From Sorangium cellulosum (lineage in GTDB: Bacteria; Myxococcota_A; Polyangia; Polyangiales; Polyangiaceae), in the NCBI GenBank assembly GCA_020720045.1, contig DYPH01000062.1, positions 1 to 34,367 on the forward strand: DNA of 34,367 bases, written 5' to 3'. The first letter of the stretch is position 1. Each line of letters starts with the position of its first letter. Positions 8,763 through 17,550 of this stretch are shown here, one piece after another. A program made the position numbers and the translations under genes. Below the pieces are notes generated by a model. That model was not told the DNA's origin. It made no database searches and was given only the letters and a program-made list of their open reading frames with translations.

Positions 8763-8791
8763 TCGATAATGATGTTGAAAGTCTTTTTCAA
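8763..8791 (-). promoter_or_regulatory. Candidate Fur box over a sigma-70-like promoter
   Basis: GATAATGATGTTGAAAGTC at 8765-8783 matches the 19-bp Fur consensus GATAATGATAATCATTATC at 13 positions, including the first nine in a row. On the minus strand the same stretch carries TTGAAA (8786-8791) and, 17 nt on, TATCGA (8763-8768), with a better-scoring CATTAT slightly closer. The operator would overlap the promoter, as in iron-repressed genes. Its placement upstream of an imelysin operon fits. The promoter call is weak; the Fur call is moderate. Confidence 0.45.
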
Positions 8792-8858
8792 GAGCAAAGT
8801 GCGCGTCGCAGTTGGCGATCGTCGATGGTGGGGAAGGAAGTCGCTGTGCCAAGCGATC

Positions 8859-10132
8859 GTGGGTGGCTCGGATTGCCTCAGCGAACAAGATTTTCTTGAA
8901 AAGTTCACTGGGTGGCGGCCGTCCGCTATCGGCCTCCCACCTTGCGCGCTGCGCGGCTTGCCGGGAAGTCGCGGCCCTTCTGCCCTCAGGAACGTTTTCC
9001 CCCCGGCGACGCGACCGCTTGCCTTTGACCTCCTCCCGGGTGACTTCTGTAACCGGATCGAAATTCTTTCGTTTCTCGGCCAAGGCGGCATGGGCACCGT
9101 CTACCGCGCCCATGACCCGACGCTGAATCGTGACGTTGCTCTAACGTTCACTCCGTTCTCCGAGGCGTTCGTTCATCACGAGGCGCGCGCCATGGCGCGT
9201 ATTCGCGACCCGCGCGTCGTCACCGTTCACGAGGTTGTGGCGCGCCCATACATTCGACGGCGTGGTGCCCTGGAACAATCGCTCGGGACCGGCTATTTGG
9301 TGATGGAATGGATTGACGGAGTTGCCTTGCGCCACCACTCAACGTCCGCGGAGGATGTGCTGCGGGTTCTCTTCGATATTGCGCAAGCAATTCACGCAGT
9401 ACACACGGCTGGTGTCGTGCAGTTTGCGCCAAACTCGGTGATTTCGGGCTCGCTCAGTGCAGCGAGCTCGAAGGCGCCTCGACGCGTGGTGGCACGCCCG
9501 GCTACGCGGCCCCCGAAATCTTGCGTGGCGGCTCACCGACGGTAGCTAGCGATATTTTTGCCTATTCTACGCTCGCTCGGGAACTCCTCGCTCAGCGAAG
9601 GGCCGGGGGAGCTGTTTCGGCGAGCCGATTTCTTGCTCTGGTGGCGGCAGGTTGCGCGCCCGACCCGGCCGATCGTCCTCCGTCGATGGTCCCGTTCGTG
9701 GACGCGTTTGCGGAGAGCTCCGCGCCGTCTCCCGCTTCGCAGACGGACACGTTGCGACCGCGGGCATCCCCGTATCGATGGATTGTTGGAGGTGCTCTCG
9801 GAGCGGTCCTCTTAGGACTTGCTGCCCTAATGATGCTGCAGATGCCGCGGGAAAAATGGGTAGGTCTTCGTCCACTACGTGAATTGCCGGTCGCGTCTCC
9901 TGCCGGTAGCCACTTGATTGATATTACCATCGAAAATCACAGAGATTCTCCGATCTCGATCGCCTGGATCGACTTTGATGGTCCACGAGTGCCCTACCAG
10001 ACCGTTCGCCCCGGGGGCATCGCGCACCAGGAGACTTATTCGGGGCACGTCTGGGTCGTGGAGGCGCCGACCGGCTCCGAGCCTCGAGGATTCGTGGCGC
10101 CGGCCCACGGAACCGTCGTCAGCGTGGAGTGA
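8859..10132 (+). pseudogene. Zinc-finger - pseudokinase - TM - VHL beta-domain protein (frameshifted)
   Basis: Joined across three single-base losses (8910-8912 GGG, 8999-9004 C6, 9429-9430 CC), the product reads as one multidomain protein. An N-terminal CLSEQDFLEKF stretch leads to a HLARCAACREVAALL zinc finger. A kinase fold follows: glycine loop LGQGGMGTVYRA, ATP-lysine motif reading VALTF (Lys replaced by Thr at 9144-9146), HTAGVVQFAP joined directly to KLGDFGLAQ with the HRD catalytic loop missing, then GTPGYAAPE and a C-lobe ending DPADRP. One membrane helix lies at about 9778-9841. The C-terminal 70 residues match the VHL beta domain (WIDFDGPRVPY, then TYSGHVW). The kinase is thus probably a membrane pseudokinase with an extracytoplasmic VHL-like sensor. 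The start (GTG 8859) is uncertain. The 3' end overlaps the convergent sigma-factor gene by 14 nt. Confidence 0.75.
9701..9751 (+). repeat. Interspersed repeat module H2, copy 1 (inside coding DNA)
   Basis: A 51-bp stretch matching 11441-11491 at 43 of 51 positions and, over its second half, 24839-24875. The core CGCGCCGTCTCCCGCTT can fold with the following GCAGACGG arm. Here it encodes the linker (AESSAPSPASQTDT) between the pseudokinase C-lobe and the membrane helix, keeping the frame open. Confidence 0.6.
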
Positions 10133-10987
10133 GGTGCTCGCCGACCTCGACGTGGCCGAGGATTTCGCTCCAGACGAGCGCGCCGCCGACGGCCGGGCCC
10201 AAGGATCGCGCGAGACTCCCTGCTTCTTCTGCGGAGAGCCCGTCCGTAGGCGCTCATAGGTTCCGCGACGTAGCGCGTCGCGCGCATCGGCGAGCCAACG
10301 CGAGGCGGTTACCCGATGAACGGACCAAACACGCGCGATTCGATCGACCTCGATCTGATGACGGTAATGCCAAATCAAGATCGTCTGTGCTCGCAGTTCG
10401 AGGGCTTGAAAGGCCGCTTTAAGGGAGCGCTGGAACGGGCCGGAAAGTTCCTTGACGGACGGTGGTTCGCCTGTTCGTGCGTCCCCCTCCTCGAATTCAC
10501 GGAAGCGCGCACGTTCGCGAAATAGGTCGGTTGCGATGTTCGTTGCGACTACGCGAATCCAGGAAAAAAAAGGATTTACGCCATTGTAGCGACGGAGCCG
10601 CTCGGCCTCCTCGGTGCCAATCCCCAGGCGAATGACGAGGCGTTGCACGACCTCGTCGTGTTCGACGGGGAGCCCGCGAAGCCAGCGCGGGAGCGCTTCT
10701 TGGACCGTCCCGTAGAAATGTGCAATCGCGCTTCGGTCGCCCAACAGGAGCCCGTGAACGAGGATTACGTCCTCATGTTGGAGGTCGCCGCTCGCCTTTC
10801 CATCGGCGAGTATGGTCGCCAGTTGTATGCCGAGCGCTGCGCCATCGATCTTGATTCCAAGCCTGCTCGCCGCCGCCCGCAAGCGTTCTGGATGACCGCC
10901 GTTCGCGAGCGCCTCCGGAAGGAACCGGCGAAGGGCGTCGAGGGGCTCGAGGGGCGATGAGCAAGGCGGCGAGTCGAGACCTTTCAT
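10119..10987 (-). CDS. ECF-like sigma-70 family RNA polymerase sigma factor (frameshifted near 3' end)
   Basis: The start is ATG 10987; the arginine-rich open frame upstream is repeat DNA. A roughly 110-residue N-terminal region precedes sigma region 2 (FFSWIRVVATNIATDLFRERAR) and a region-4 helix-turn-helix (AQTILIWHYRHQIEVDRIA, then VWSVHRVTASRWLADAR). The C-terminal frame is broken at the CCC run 10239-10241. Adding one base restores RTGLSAEEAGSLARSLGPAV and a stop at 10119, giving about 289 residues; the uncorrected frame runs on to 9875, antisense to the VHL coding region. The gene converges with the pseudokinase-VHL gene and overlaps it by 14 nt. Sigma factors of this type are often controlled by partner kinases or zinc-finger proteins, so the neighbour is a plausible regulator (inference). 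Confidence 0.82.
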
Positions 10988-11068
10988 TCCGGATATTGGC
11001 GCCCTACCGCCCGTTTCCGTCTCGGAAAAGAAAGTACCGCGTTTTTTCTTCCGCGCCGCCGGGGACGA

Positions 11069-11140
11069 GTTCTCCGATCCGGCTCGCCGGGCGGAGACAT
11101 GGGCGTTCTCCGATCCGGCTCGCCGGGCGGAGACATGGGC
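11069..11140. repeat. Perfect 36-bp tandem duplication of repeat module H1
   Basis: Bases 11069-11104 and 11105-11140 are identical 36-bp units containing CTCCG ... CGGAG arms around a CCGGC/GCCGG inner stem. Single copies of the same module occur at 11411-11446, 14815-14850, 24873-24912 and 29529-29567. The tandem lies in the leader or promoter region of the sigma-factor gene. The remainder of 10988-11217 shows no gene. Confidence 0.8.
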
Positions 11141-11217
11141 GTCGTAGCTGTCGGCGAGAGTTTCGCGGTCATCGATCGCCGTACGGCCCTTACGTGGCGC
11201 GTAGCGGCGATTTCCGA

Positions 11218-12593
11218 CTAACGGGCGATGATCTTCCCCGACCCGTCGATCGTCAGCGCGACGCGTCGGTACTTCGGGAGCGTGTTCGTGAGGTGCTCGG
11301 TCCCGTCGACGACGCCGAAAATAGCAGGCTCTTTGCCGTTGCCGACGCACTCGACGCCTCCGCCCGCGGGCTTGCACAGGAGGGCGCGGGTCTCGAGCCG
11401 GCTCGACGCGATTGTCTCTGCCCTCGACGCCGGATCGGAGAACGCGTTTGCGTCGAATTCCGCGCCGTCTCCCGCTTGGCGGACGGACGCGTCGGTCGCG
11501 TCGGTCCCCGCGCCGTCGAAGCCTGGGTAGGCGTTTGTTTGCGTGCCGATGATCCAGGACACCAGCACGCCGCCGGCAACCGCTTCTGCTTGCACGTCTT
11601 TCGTCTCGACGTAGCCGCCACAGCCGGGGTCGCCGTGATCGGTCGAAGCGATCACGTAGGGGGTGACGACGTGGTCGCCGGTCGTGAATGCGAGCACCGA
11701 CTCCGCGGCGGTAACGTTCGTTCGTGAAAGTAGAAAAATCGAGGAAATGCCGTCAGGTAAATGGTCGACGGCGAGGGGGGCCGCCTTCGGATCGCAGTAA
11801 GGCTCTGGGATCGGACCGGGGTAGTTCGCTTCTACGTCGTAGCGCTGATGGAGGAGCGGTTTCACCTTCGCCGACCAGGCGGCGCAGTACGAGGTTACCG
11901 TCTTCTCGGAGATGGTACCGATCTGTTGGGGCGCAGCTTCCGGCTTTGATGCGACGGAAACATCCGGAGTGCGCGGCGCCGCCAACCGGGCCGAACCGGG
12001 AGCTCCGAAGACGCGAAATTCGGAGACAACGATCTCACGCCAGGCCTTTTGTGTGCCTGGCACCGCATCGACGACTTCGATCCGAATTTTTTCGCAGGCG
12101 CAATCATAATTCGCTGCATTTCGCGTTTGTTGATCGACAAGTCGACTTCCTGCGCGGTGCCGTTATCGGGGATAATTCTGAGTTTCTTGATCCGGTAATT
12201 TTCGAGAAATAGGTCTTCGATAGTCCCCGACTTCCCCGTCTTTTTGCGGTCGAAACCGACGACGATCCCGATGGAATGTGCGAGCGCACCGGCCGGCAAT
12301 GCGACGTCGATGGATGCGTGAAGATCGCCCGTCTTCCCGTTCCACGCCGTCTCCGGTTTTCCGTCGCAGAGGTGCTCAGGGAAGTCGTGAGGGTTGTCGA
12401 CTTTGGAGGACACGACGACCTTCGCATCGGTCCAAGTCAGCAGATCAACATCCGGAATTGCCGCCTTTTGTGGGGACGGGAGCGCGCTGGCGGCCGCCAA
12501 ACTCGAAGCGGACGGAGCTGGCGTTCGCTTCGTTTCTGTCTTGCACGCACTTGCGGCCAAGAATCCTAAGAGGAGGCAGCTTCGAAGCTTCAT
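11218..12593 (-). pseudogene. Lipoprotein with NADase-type glycan-binding (discoidin-like) domain, frameshifted
   Basis: Two open frames join into one protein of about 458 residues if one base is added in the T6 run at 12087-12092 (A run on the coding strand), restoring APAKKIRIEVVDAVPGTQKAW. The signal peptide ends in a lipobox ASAC (Cys17), followed by a Ser/Ala/Pro linker. The next ~140 residues resemble the discoidin-like NADase-type glycan-binding domain: DGKPETAWNGKTGDLHASID, FLENYRIKKLRII, then WREIVVSEFRVFG. The C-terminal half is unrecognised and has several cysteines (YCAAW, PGCGGY, LLCKPAGGGVECVG). It contains an in-frame insertion encoded by repeat DNA (AGDGAEFDANAFSDPAS). The protein is probably surface-anchored and carbohydrate-binding. 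Confidence 0.7.
11411..11491 (+). repeat. Composite interspersed repeat H1+H2 inside coding DNA
   Basis: Module H1 (11411-11446, with GCCGGATCGGAGAACGCG) is followed directly by H2 (11441-11491). H2 matches 9701-9751 at 43 of 51 positions. The composite is read in-frame by the minus-strand glycan-binding-type lipoprotein gene as an extra, low-complexity loop. Confidence 0.6.
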
Positions 12594-12625
12594 GGGGGCG
12601 ATCTACTCCTGAGTCCGTTGAGCGG

Positions 12626-13534
12626 TTAACGGTCGAGGATGCCCGCCACCCATGCGTTTAGCTGGGGATCTTGCTGCCACGGGAGTTGCGGGTCGCAACG
12701 CAGGGCCATTGCCGTAAGGAGTGCGCGTTCGGGTGGAAAAAAAGGGCTCGCTTGCTCGCCAATAATCAATTGCAATAGAGACTCTCTTGCGCCGTCTCGG
12801 TAGGCGAGCATCGCCCCGGCCAGCGCTGCACCAACGCGCGGCGGTCGCTTCTGTTCAACTTTCATGATCGTCTCATTCATGGAGACATCGCCGAGCCCCC
12901 AGCCGGAATCATCAAAGAAGGCATCGGCTAGACCGTTCGGGCCGACCATTCGCGCAAGTTCCCCATGGCACGACCCGAGGTCGGCGAGGGCGTCTGGGCG
13001 ACGACCGACGACGGCGTGGCAAAAAGCGGTATGGGCGAGCGTCCACGCGTGGACGTACGCTTTCGCTTTCGGGGCGGCCATCGCTGGAACGGCCGCTTCT
13101 GCCAGCCGAAAGAGGGCGATCGCCCCCTCGAAGTTCCCCGCTCGTTCGGTCCCAAGGGCGAGCATGTAGAGTGCACGGAAGCGGACGTCGCCTCGAAAAG
13201 CCCACGTGAGGCACCATCGGGCGTTTGCGTCAGCCCTTTCGAGGTCCCCCCGGTCGACGGCGAGCTTCGCCTCATCGAGGAGCCGTGAGGACCGGAAGAT
13301 CGTGAACCAGGCGAAGACGGTGACGCCGGTAAACGACAGAATTCCAACAAGTATCCCAAGGCCGACGAAGACCGGAACGTCGACGGCCCCGCCGATCGCG
13401 GCGAGGAGGCCGCCAAACAGCGGCCCGCCGAGGAGGCCGCCAAACAGTATCGAACTTGCGAGCCACCGGGAGGGGAGGGGGCGGCTCAGCGCCGCGTGGG
13501 ACGAACCTGCAGGGGCGATAGCGAACGCGTTCAC
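12626..13534 (-). CDS. Membrane protein with TPR-like cytoplasmic domain
   Basis: 302 residues. Two hydrophobic segments near residues 25-50 and 52-80 form a helical hairpin in the membrane. The rest is a helical, repeat-like domain: LLDEAKLAVDRGDLERADAN, then FRALYMLALGTERAGNFEGA and similar pairs, consistent with degenerate TPRs. No catalytic motif is seen. It lies 32 nt downstream of the glycan-binding lipoprotein start on the same strand, so the two may be co-transcribed. Function unknown. Confidence 0.7.
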   Translation of the reverse strand: MNAFAIAPAGSSHAALSRPLPSRWLASSILFGGLLGGPLFGGLLAAIGGAVDVPVFVGLGILVGILSFTGVTVFAWFTIFRSSRLLDEAKLAVDRGDLERADANARWCLTWAFRGDVRFRALYMLALGTERAGNFEGAIALFRLAEAAVPAMAAPKAKAYVHAWTLAHTAFCHAVVGRRPDALADLGSCHGELARMVGPNGLADAFFDDSGWGLGDVSMNETIMKVEQKRPPRVGAALAGAMLAYRDGARESLLQLIIGEQASPFFPPERALLTAMALRCDPQLPWQQDPQLNAWVAGILDR

Positions 13535-13733
13535 AAGAGGGACGCTACCAGAACGAACGCCGTCTGCTTGATGGGAAATTGTTGTTTGAATTTAGTGATT
13601 TGTAAGAAAGTGCTTTGCCGAGCGAGAAAGTTCGCAACAAATCTTTACCGCGGACGACCAGGGGGAACCTCGCTCGCGAAGGGGCGCACACGGCGCCGTC
13701 CCGCGAGTGACTCGGACCACATTCAATTCAGTC

Positions 13734-13756
13734 TCCTGAGCCGCGATCGCTCAGGA
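13734..13756 (+). promoter_or_regulatory. 8-bp inverted repeat upstream of the trypsin-like gene
   Basis: TCCTGAGC and GCTCAGGA are separated by 7 nt. The site lies about 10 nt before an ACGGAG Shine-Dalgarno and 24 nt before ATG 13780. It could be an operator or a leader hairpin. The rest of 13535-13733 is partly AT-rich with no gene seen. Confidence 0.35.
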
Positions 13757-13779
13757 TCATTTCTACGGAGTCTACGTCG

Positions 13780-14633
13780 ATGCGCGCTCTTCATTCATCT
13801 ATTGTCGCCGGTCTTGCAGCCATTTCACTCGTCGCCGCTACCGGTTGCGCCACCGATTCCGAGGAGGCGACCAGCGGCGATCAGGGGGAACTTAAGAACG
13901 GTTCCTATTCCGATACGACGAAGTACACAGCCCTTGTCACGATCGGAGCGACCTCGTGTTCGCAGTCCGCATCTCCGACCGCCTGATTGCGACGGCAGCC
14001 CATTGCGTCCTGGACGGCACCGGTTCGCTGGTTTCCGGGGCGTGGAACGGAGGCGTCGTTACGATCGCGGTTGGCGCTCAATTTGCCCGCTCGGCGACCG
14101 TCGGCACGACCTGGGTTGACGGCGGGTTTAGCGGCGCTCAAGAAGCAAAAAATCGAGCACCGACCGACTACGACGCCAGCATGAGCCTCGACCTTGCCGT
14201 CATTGAGCTTCAGTCGAATCCGTTTCACGCCATGGAATGGCCGATTGCTCAGCTCGGGTCGCTGCCGACCACCTCACCGTTGCAGGTAACGGGCTGTGGG
14301 CAGGGGTCGACGATCGCAGGAGTGCGGACGTGCACAACGATGCCGACCACGGCAATGACCCCCGTCGAGACCACCCAGCGATTTGGCCTTGATGCCAAGC
14401 GTGACATCAATCGGATCTATTGGAAGCAGACGGCGCAAGTGGGCGTCACCCACGGCGATTCGGGCGGCGGCGTCTTTCAAGAGGGGAAACTCGTCGGCCT
14501 CGTGTCCGGAGGAATCGCCTTGCCGGCCCTCTACGGCAATGAAAACGACGAATATGGCTTCGCGACGCGCCTCGCGGCGCAGCCGAACCTGGCCGCGGCG
14601 GTGCGTGCGGATACCGTGCGGGCGCTGAAGTAA
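13780..14633 (+). pseudogene. Trypsin-like serine protease lipoprotein, frameshifted
   Basis: The first frame (13780-13986) has an ACGGAG ribosome-binding site, a signal peptide with lipobox ATGC (Cys23), and runs into TALVTIGATSCS. The second frame carries the rest of the protease. Adding one base near 13962 fuses them as CSAVRISDRLIATAAHCV. All three catalytic residues are visible: His in TAAHC, Asp in SLDLAVIEL, Ser in THGDSGGG. The chymotrypsin (S1) family cleaves peptide bonds, here probably on the outside of the cell. Corrected length is about 284 residues, normal for the family. With intact catalytic residues, the break is probably recent or an assembly error. Confidence 0.85.
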
Positions 14634-14662
14634 CGGCGGGCCGCTCGACGACGTCGGACACG

Positions 14663-14697
14663 AAAAAGCCCGAAGTTCGAAAGAACTCCGGGCTTTT
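14663..14697. terminator. Bidirectional intrinsic terminator
   Basis: A GC-rich stem (AAAAGCCCGAAGTTC paired with GAACTCCGGGCTTTT, one internal mismatch) has T-rich tails on both strands. It would end the trypsin-like gene on plus and the proximal tRNA-Glu transcript on minus. Confidence 0.8.
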
Positions 14698-14700
14698 CGG

Positions 14701-14772
14701 TGACCCCTACGGGACTCGAACCCGTGTTACCGCCGTGAGAGGGCGATGTCCTAACCGCTAGACGAAGGGGCC
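14701..14772 (-). tRNA. tRNA-Glu (anticodon CTC), copy 1
   Basis: 72 nt without CCA. The acceptor stem GGCCCCT pairs with AGGGGTC, with A as discriminator. The anticodon loop CTCTCAC gives anticodon CTC, reading GAG. The T arm GGTTCGAGTCC is intact. The 3' CCA is not encoded (CCG follows). The sequence is identical to the copy at 14944-15015. Confidence 0.93.
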
Positions 14773-14814
14773 TTGAAGACCGAAGGTCTCCAAGGTCGCA
14801 CGGTCTACGTATTC

Positions 14815-14850
14815 GTTTCCTCCCGGCGAGACGCCGGATCGGAGAACGCA
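14815..14850 (+). repeat. Interspersed repeat module H1 between tRNA genes
   Basis: It contains CCCGGCGAGACGCCGGAT followed by CGGAGAACGC, the same core as the copy at 24873-24912 read in the other direction. The inner stem CCGGCG/CGCCGG has an AGA loop. It is inserted between the two tRNA-Glu genes. The outer CTCCG arm is degraded (TTTCCTCC). Confidence 0.65.
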
Positions 14851-14902
14851 TTTGCTTACGCAGACCCTGCAACAGGGTGTTTCGCAGCGTGATTTACCAA
14901 AC

Positions 14903-14934
14903 GATGAAGCCCGGCGTTTCCACCGGGCTTCATC
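14903..14934 (-). terminator. Intrinsic terminator after tRNA-Glu copy 2
   Basis: A perfect 12-bp stem (GATGAAGCCCGG with CCGGGCTTCATC) closes an 8-nt loop 9 nt beyond the tRNA 3' end. The minus-strand tail is only weakly T-rich (GTTTGG). It could also be a processing hairpin. Confidence 0.6.
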
Positions 14935-14943
14935 GCTTCGTCG

Positions 14944-15015
14944 TGACCCCTACGGGACTCGAACCCGTGTTACCGCCGTGAGAGGGCGATGTCCTAACCG
15001 CTAGACGAAGGGGCC
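14944..15015 (-). tRNA. tRNA-Glu (anticodon CTC), copy 2
   Basis: It is identical over 72 nt to the copy at 14701-14772, and the sharing extends little beyond the gene. The copies are 243 nt apart on the same strand. The anticodon loop is CTCTCAC. Together with tRNA-Gln upstream it forms a small minus-strand tRNA cluster. Confidence 0.93.
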
Positions 15016-15091
15016 ATTCACGCTCCACGGAATCGGATTGCTCCTCTTCCGTGGTCTCACTCGAAACTCGATCACCCGGCAAGGTGATCGG

Positions 15092-15162
15092 CTGGGGAAC
15101 TAGGATTCGAACCTAGATAGGCGGAATCAGAATCCGCAGTCCTGCCTTTAGACGATTCCCCA
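15092..15162 (-). tRNA. tRNA-Gln (anticodon CTG)
   Basis: 71 nt without CCA. The acceptor stem TGGGGAA pairs with TTCCCCA, with G as discriminator. The anticodon stem GCGGA/TCCGC closes the loop TTCTGAT, giving anticodon CTG (codon CAG). The T arm GGTTCGAATCC is intact. It is the promoter-proximal tRNA of the cluster. Confidence 0.92.
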
Positions 15163-15204
15163 AGAGGTACTTCGGACGGGCGGTTCTCCGTTCGAAGTGG
15201 GCGC

Positions 15205-15232
15205 AGATTACCTTTTCCGCTGGAGGAGTCAA
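15205..15232 (-). promoter_or_regulatory. Promoter for the tRNA cluster
   Basis: On the minus strand TTGACT (15227-15232) is followed after 16 nt by TAATCT (15205-15210), about 43 nt before the tRNA-Gln 5' end. The spacing and -35 match suggest a strong sigma-70-type promoter. Confidence 0.55.
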
Positions 15233-15326
15233 CGACGAAGTTTCGACGTGCTGTTTTTTTTTGAGGCCCCTCGCGAACGGTCGCGACGAATCGGCCGCCG
15301 GGGGCAACAATTGCGCGCATCCGGGG

Positions 15327-15354
15327 TTGACGGACGGTGGCGGCGCTCTAGTTT
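15327..15354 (+). promoter_or_regulatory. Promoter of groESL
   Basis: TTGACG (15327-15332), a 16-nt spacer, then TAGTTT (15349-15354). The CIRCE operator begins 8 nt downstream, as expected for a vegetative heat-shock promoter repressed by HrcA. Confidence 0.6.
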
Positions 15355-15362
15355 GCGCGCGC

Positions 15363-15389
15363 CTGGCACTCCCCTCGGTCGAGTGCCAA
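15363..15389 (+). promoter_or_regulatory. CIRCE operator (HrcA binding site)
   Basis: TGGCACTC and GAGTGCCA form a perfect inverted repeat around a 9-nt spacer, matching the CIRCE consensus (TTAGCACTC-N9-GAGTGCTAA) with G-C in place of the terminal A-T pair. It lies between the groES promoter and the coding region, so groESL is probably repressed by HrcA and induced by heat. Confidence 0.92.
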
Positions 15390-15449
15390 CAGTCCCGCAG
15401 GGTCGCGCTTCGTTCGCGGCCGAAATCCAGGAAATAGAGAGAAATTCCC

Positions 15450-15737
15450 ATGAAGATTCGCCCCCTCGCCGACCGCATCGTCGTCCTCCGCACCACCGAA
15501 GCCGAGACCTCCAAGGGCGGGATCATCATCCCCGACAACGCCAAGGAGAAGCCCCTCGAAGGGACGATCATCGCCGTCGGCAACGGCAAGACCCTCAAGA
15601 ATGGCAAGGTTCAGCCCCTCGACGTCAAGGAAGGGGACCGCGTCCTCTTCGGCAAGTACGTCGGCACGGAAGTGAAGCTCGACGGCGTCGAGCACGTTCT
15701 GCTCCGCGAAGACGACATCCTCGCCGTCGTCTCCTGA
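15450..15737 (+). CDS. groES: Co-chaperonin GroES (Hsp10)
   Basis: 95 residues, the usual GroES length. It begins [12 protein letters not shown], has the mobile-loop region ([20 protein letters not shown]) that docks GroEL, and ends with the EDDILAVV strand. Seven GroES subunits cap the GroEL ring during ATP-driven folding in the cytoplasm. The start is ATG 15450 with a purine-rich GAGAGA leader. It is the first gene of the CIRCE-controlled operon; groEL starts 57 nt after its stop. The leader sequence just before this ATG is nearly repeated before groEL. Confidence 0.98.
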   Translation: MKIRPLADRIVVLRTTEAETSKGGIIIPDNAKEKPLEGTIIAVGNGKTLKNGKVQPLDVKEGDRVLFGKYVGTEVKLDGVEHVLLREDDILAVVS

Positions 15738-15767
15738 GCAGCGAGCTGCCCTGAATCCGAGCTGTAA

Positions 15768-17468
<1,701 letters not shown>

Positions 17469-17491
17469 TTCCGTCGGAGTCCCACAAGAAA

Positions 17492-17529
17492 GGCCGGTCA
17501 TCTTCGAGGATGACCGGCCCTTTTTCTTT
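17492..17529 (+). terminator. Intrinsic terminator of groESL
   Basis: GGCCGGTCATC pairs perfectly with GATGACCGGCC (11 bp, 6-nt loop), followed by TTTTTCTTT. It is 24 nt after the groEL stop. Confidence 0.93.
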
Positions 17530-17550
17530 GTCCCAGCGGCACGCCGCGAA

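Noticed and set aside
8651-9097. 149-residue N-terminal extension of the first imelysin
   Set aside because: It is basic and low in structure and would hide the lipoprotein signal that begins exactly at the GTG at 8650.
9875-10118. C-terminal extension of the sigma factor in its uncorrected frame
   Set aside because: The residues are antisense to the VHL beta domain and resemble nothing; correcting one base gives a natural end at 10119.
11069-11140. CRISPR-like repeat
   Set aside because: There are only two units, with no spacer between them, and single copies occur elsewhere in genes.
15265-15300. Third copy of the E1/E2 element suggested by TCGCGAACGGTCGCGA
   Set aside because: It shares only a short palindrome; the GGGCCCGCCGTCTC and ACGGACGGGCC ends are absent.
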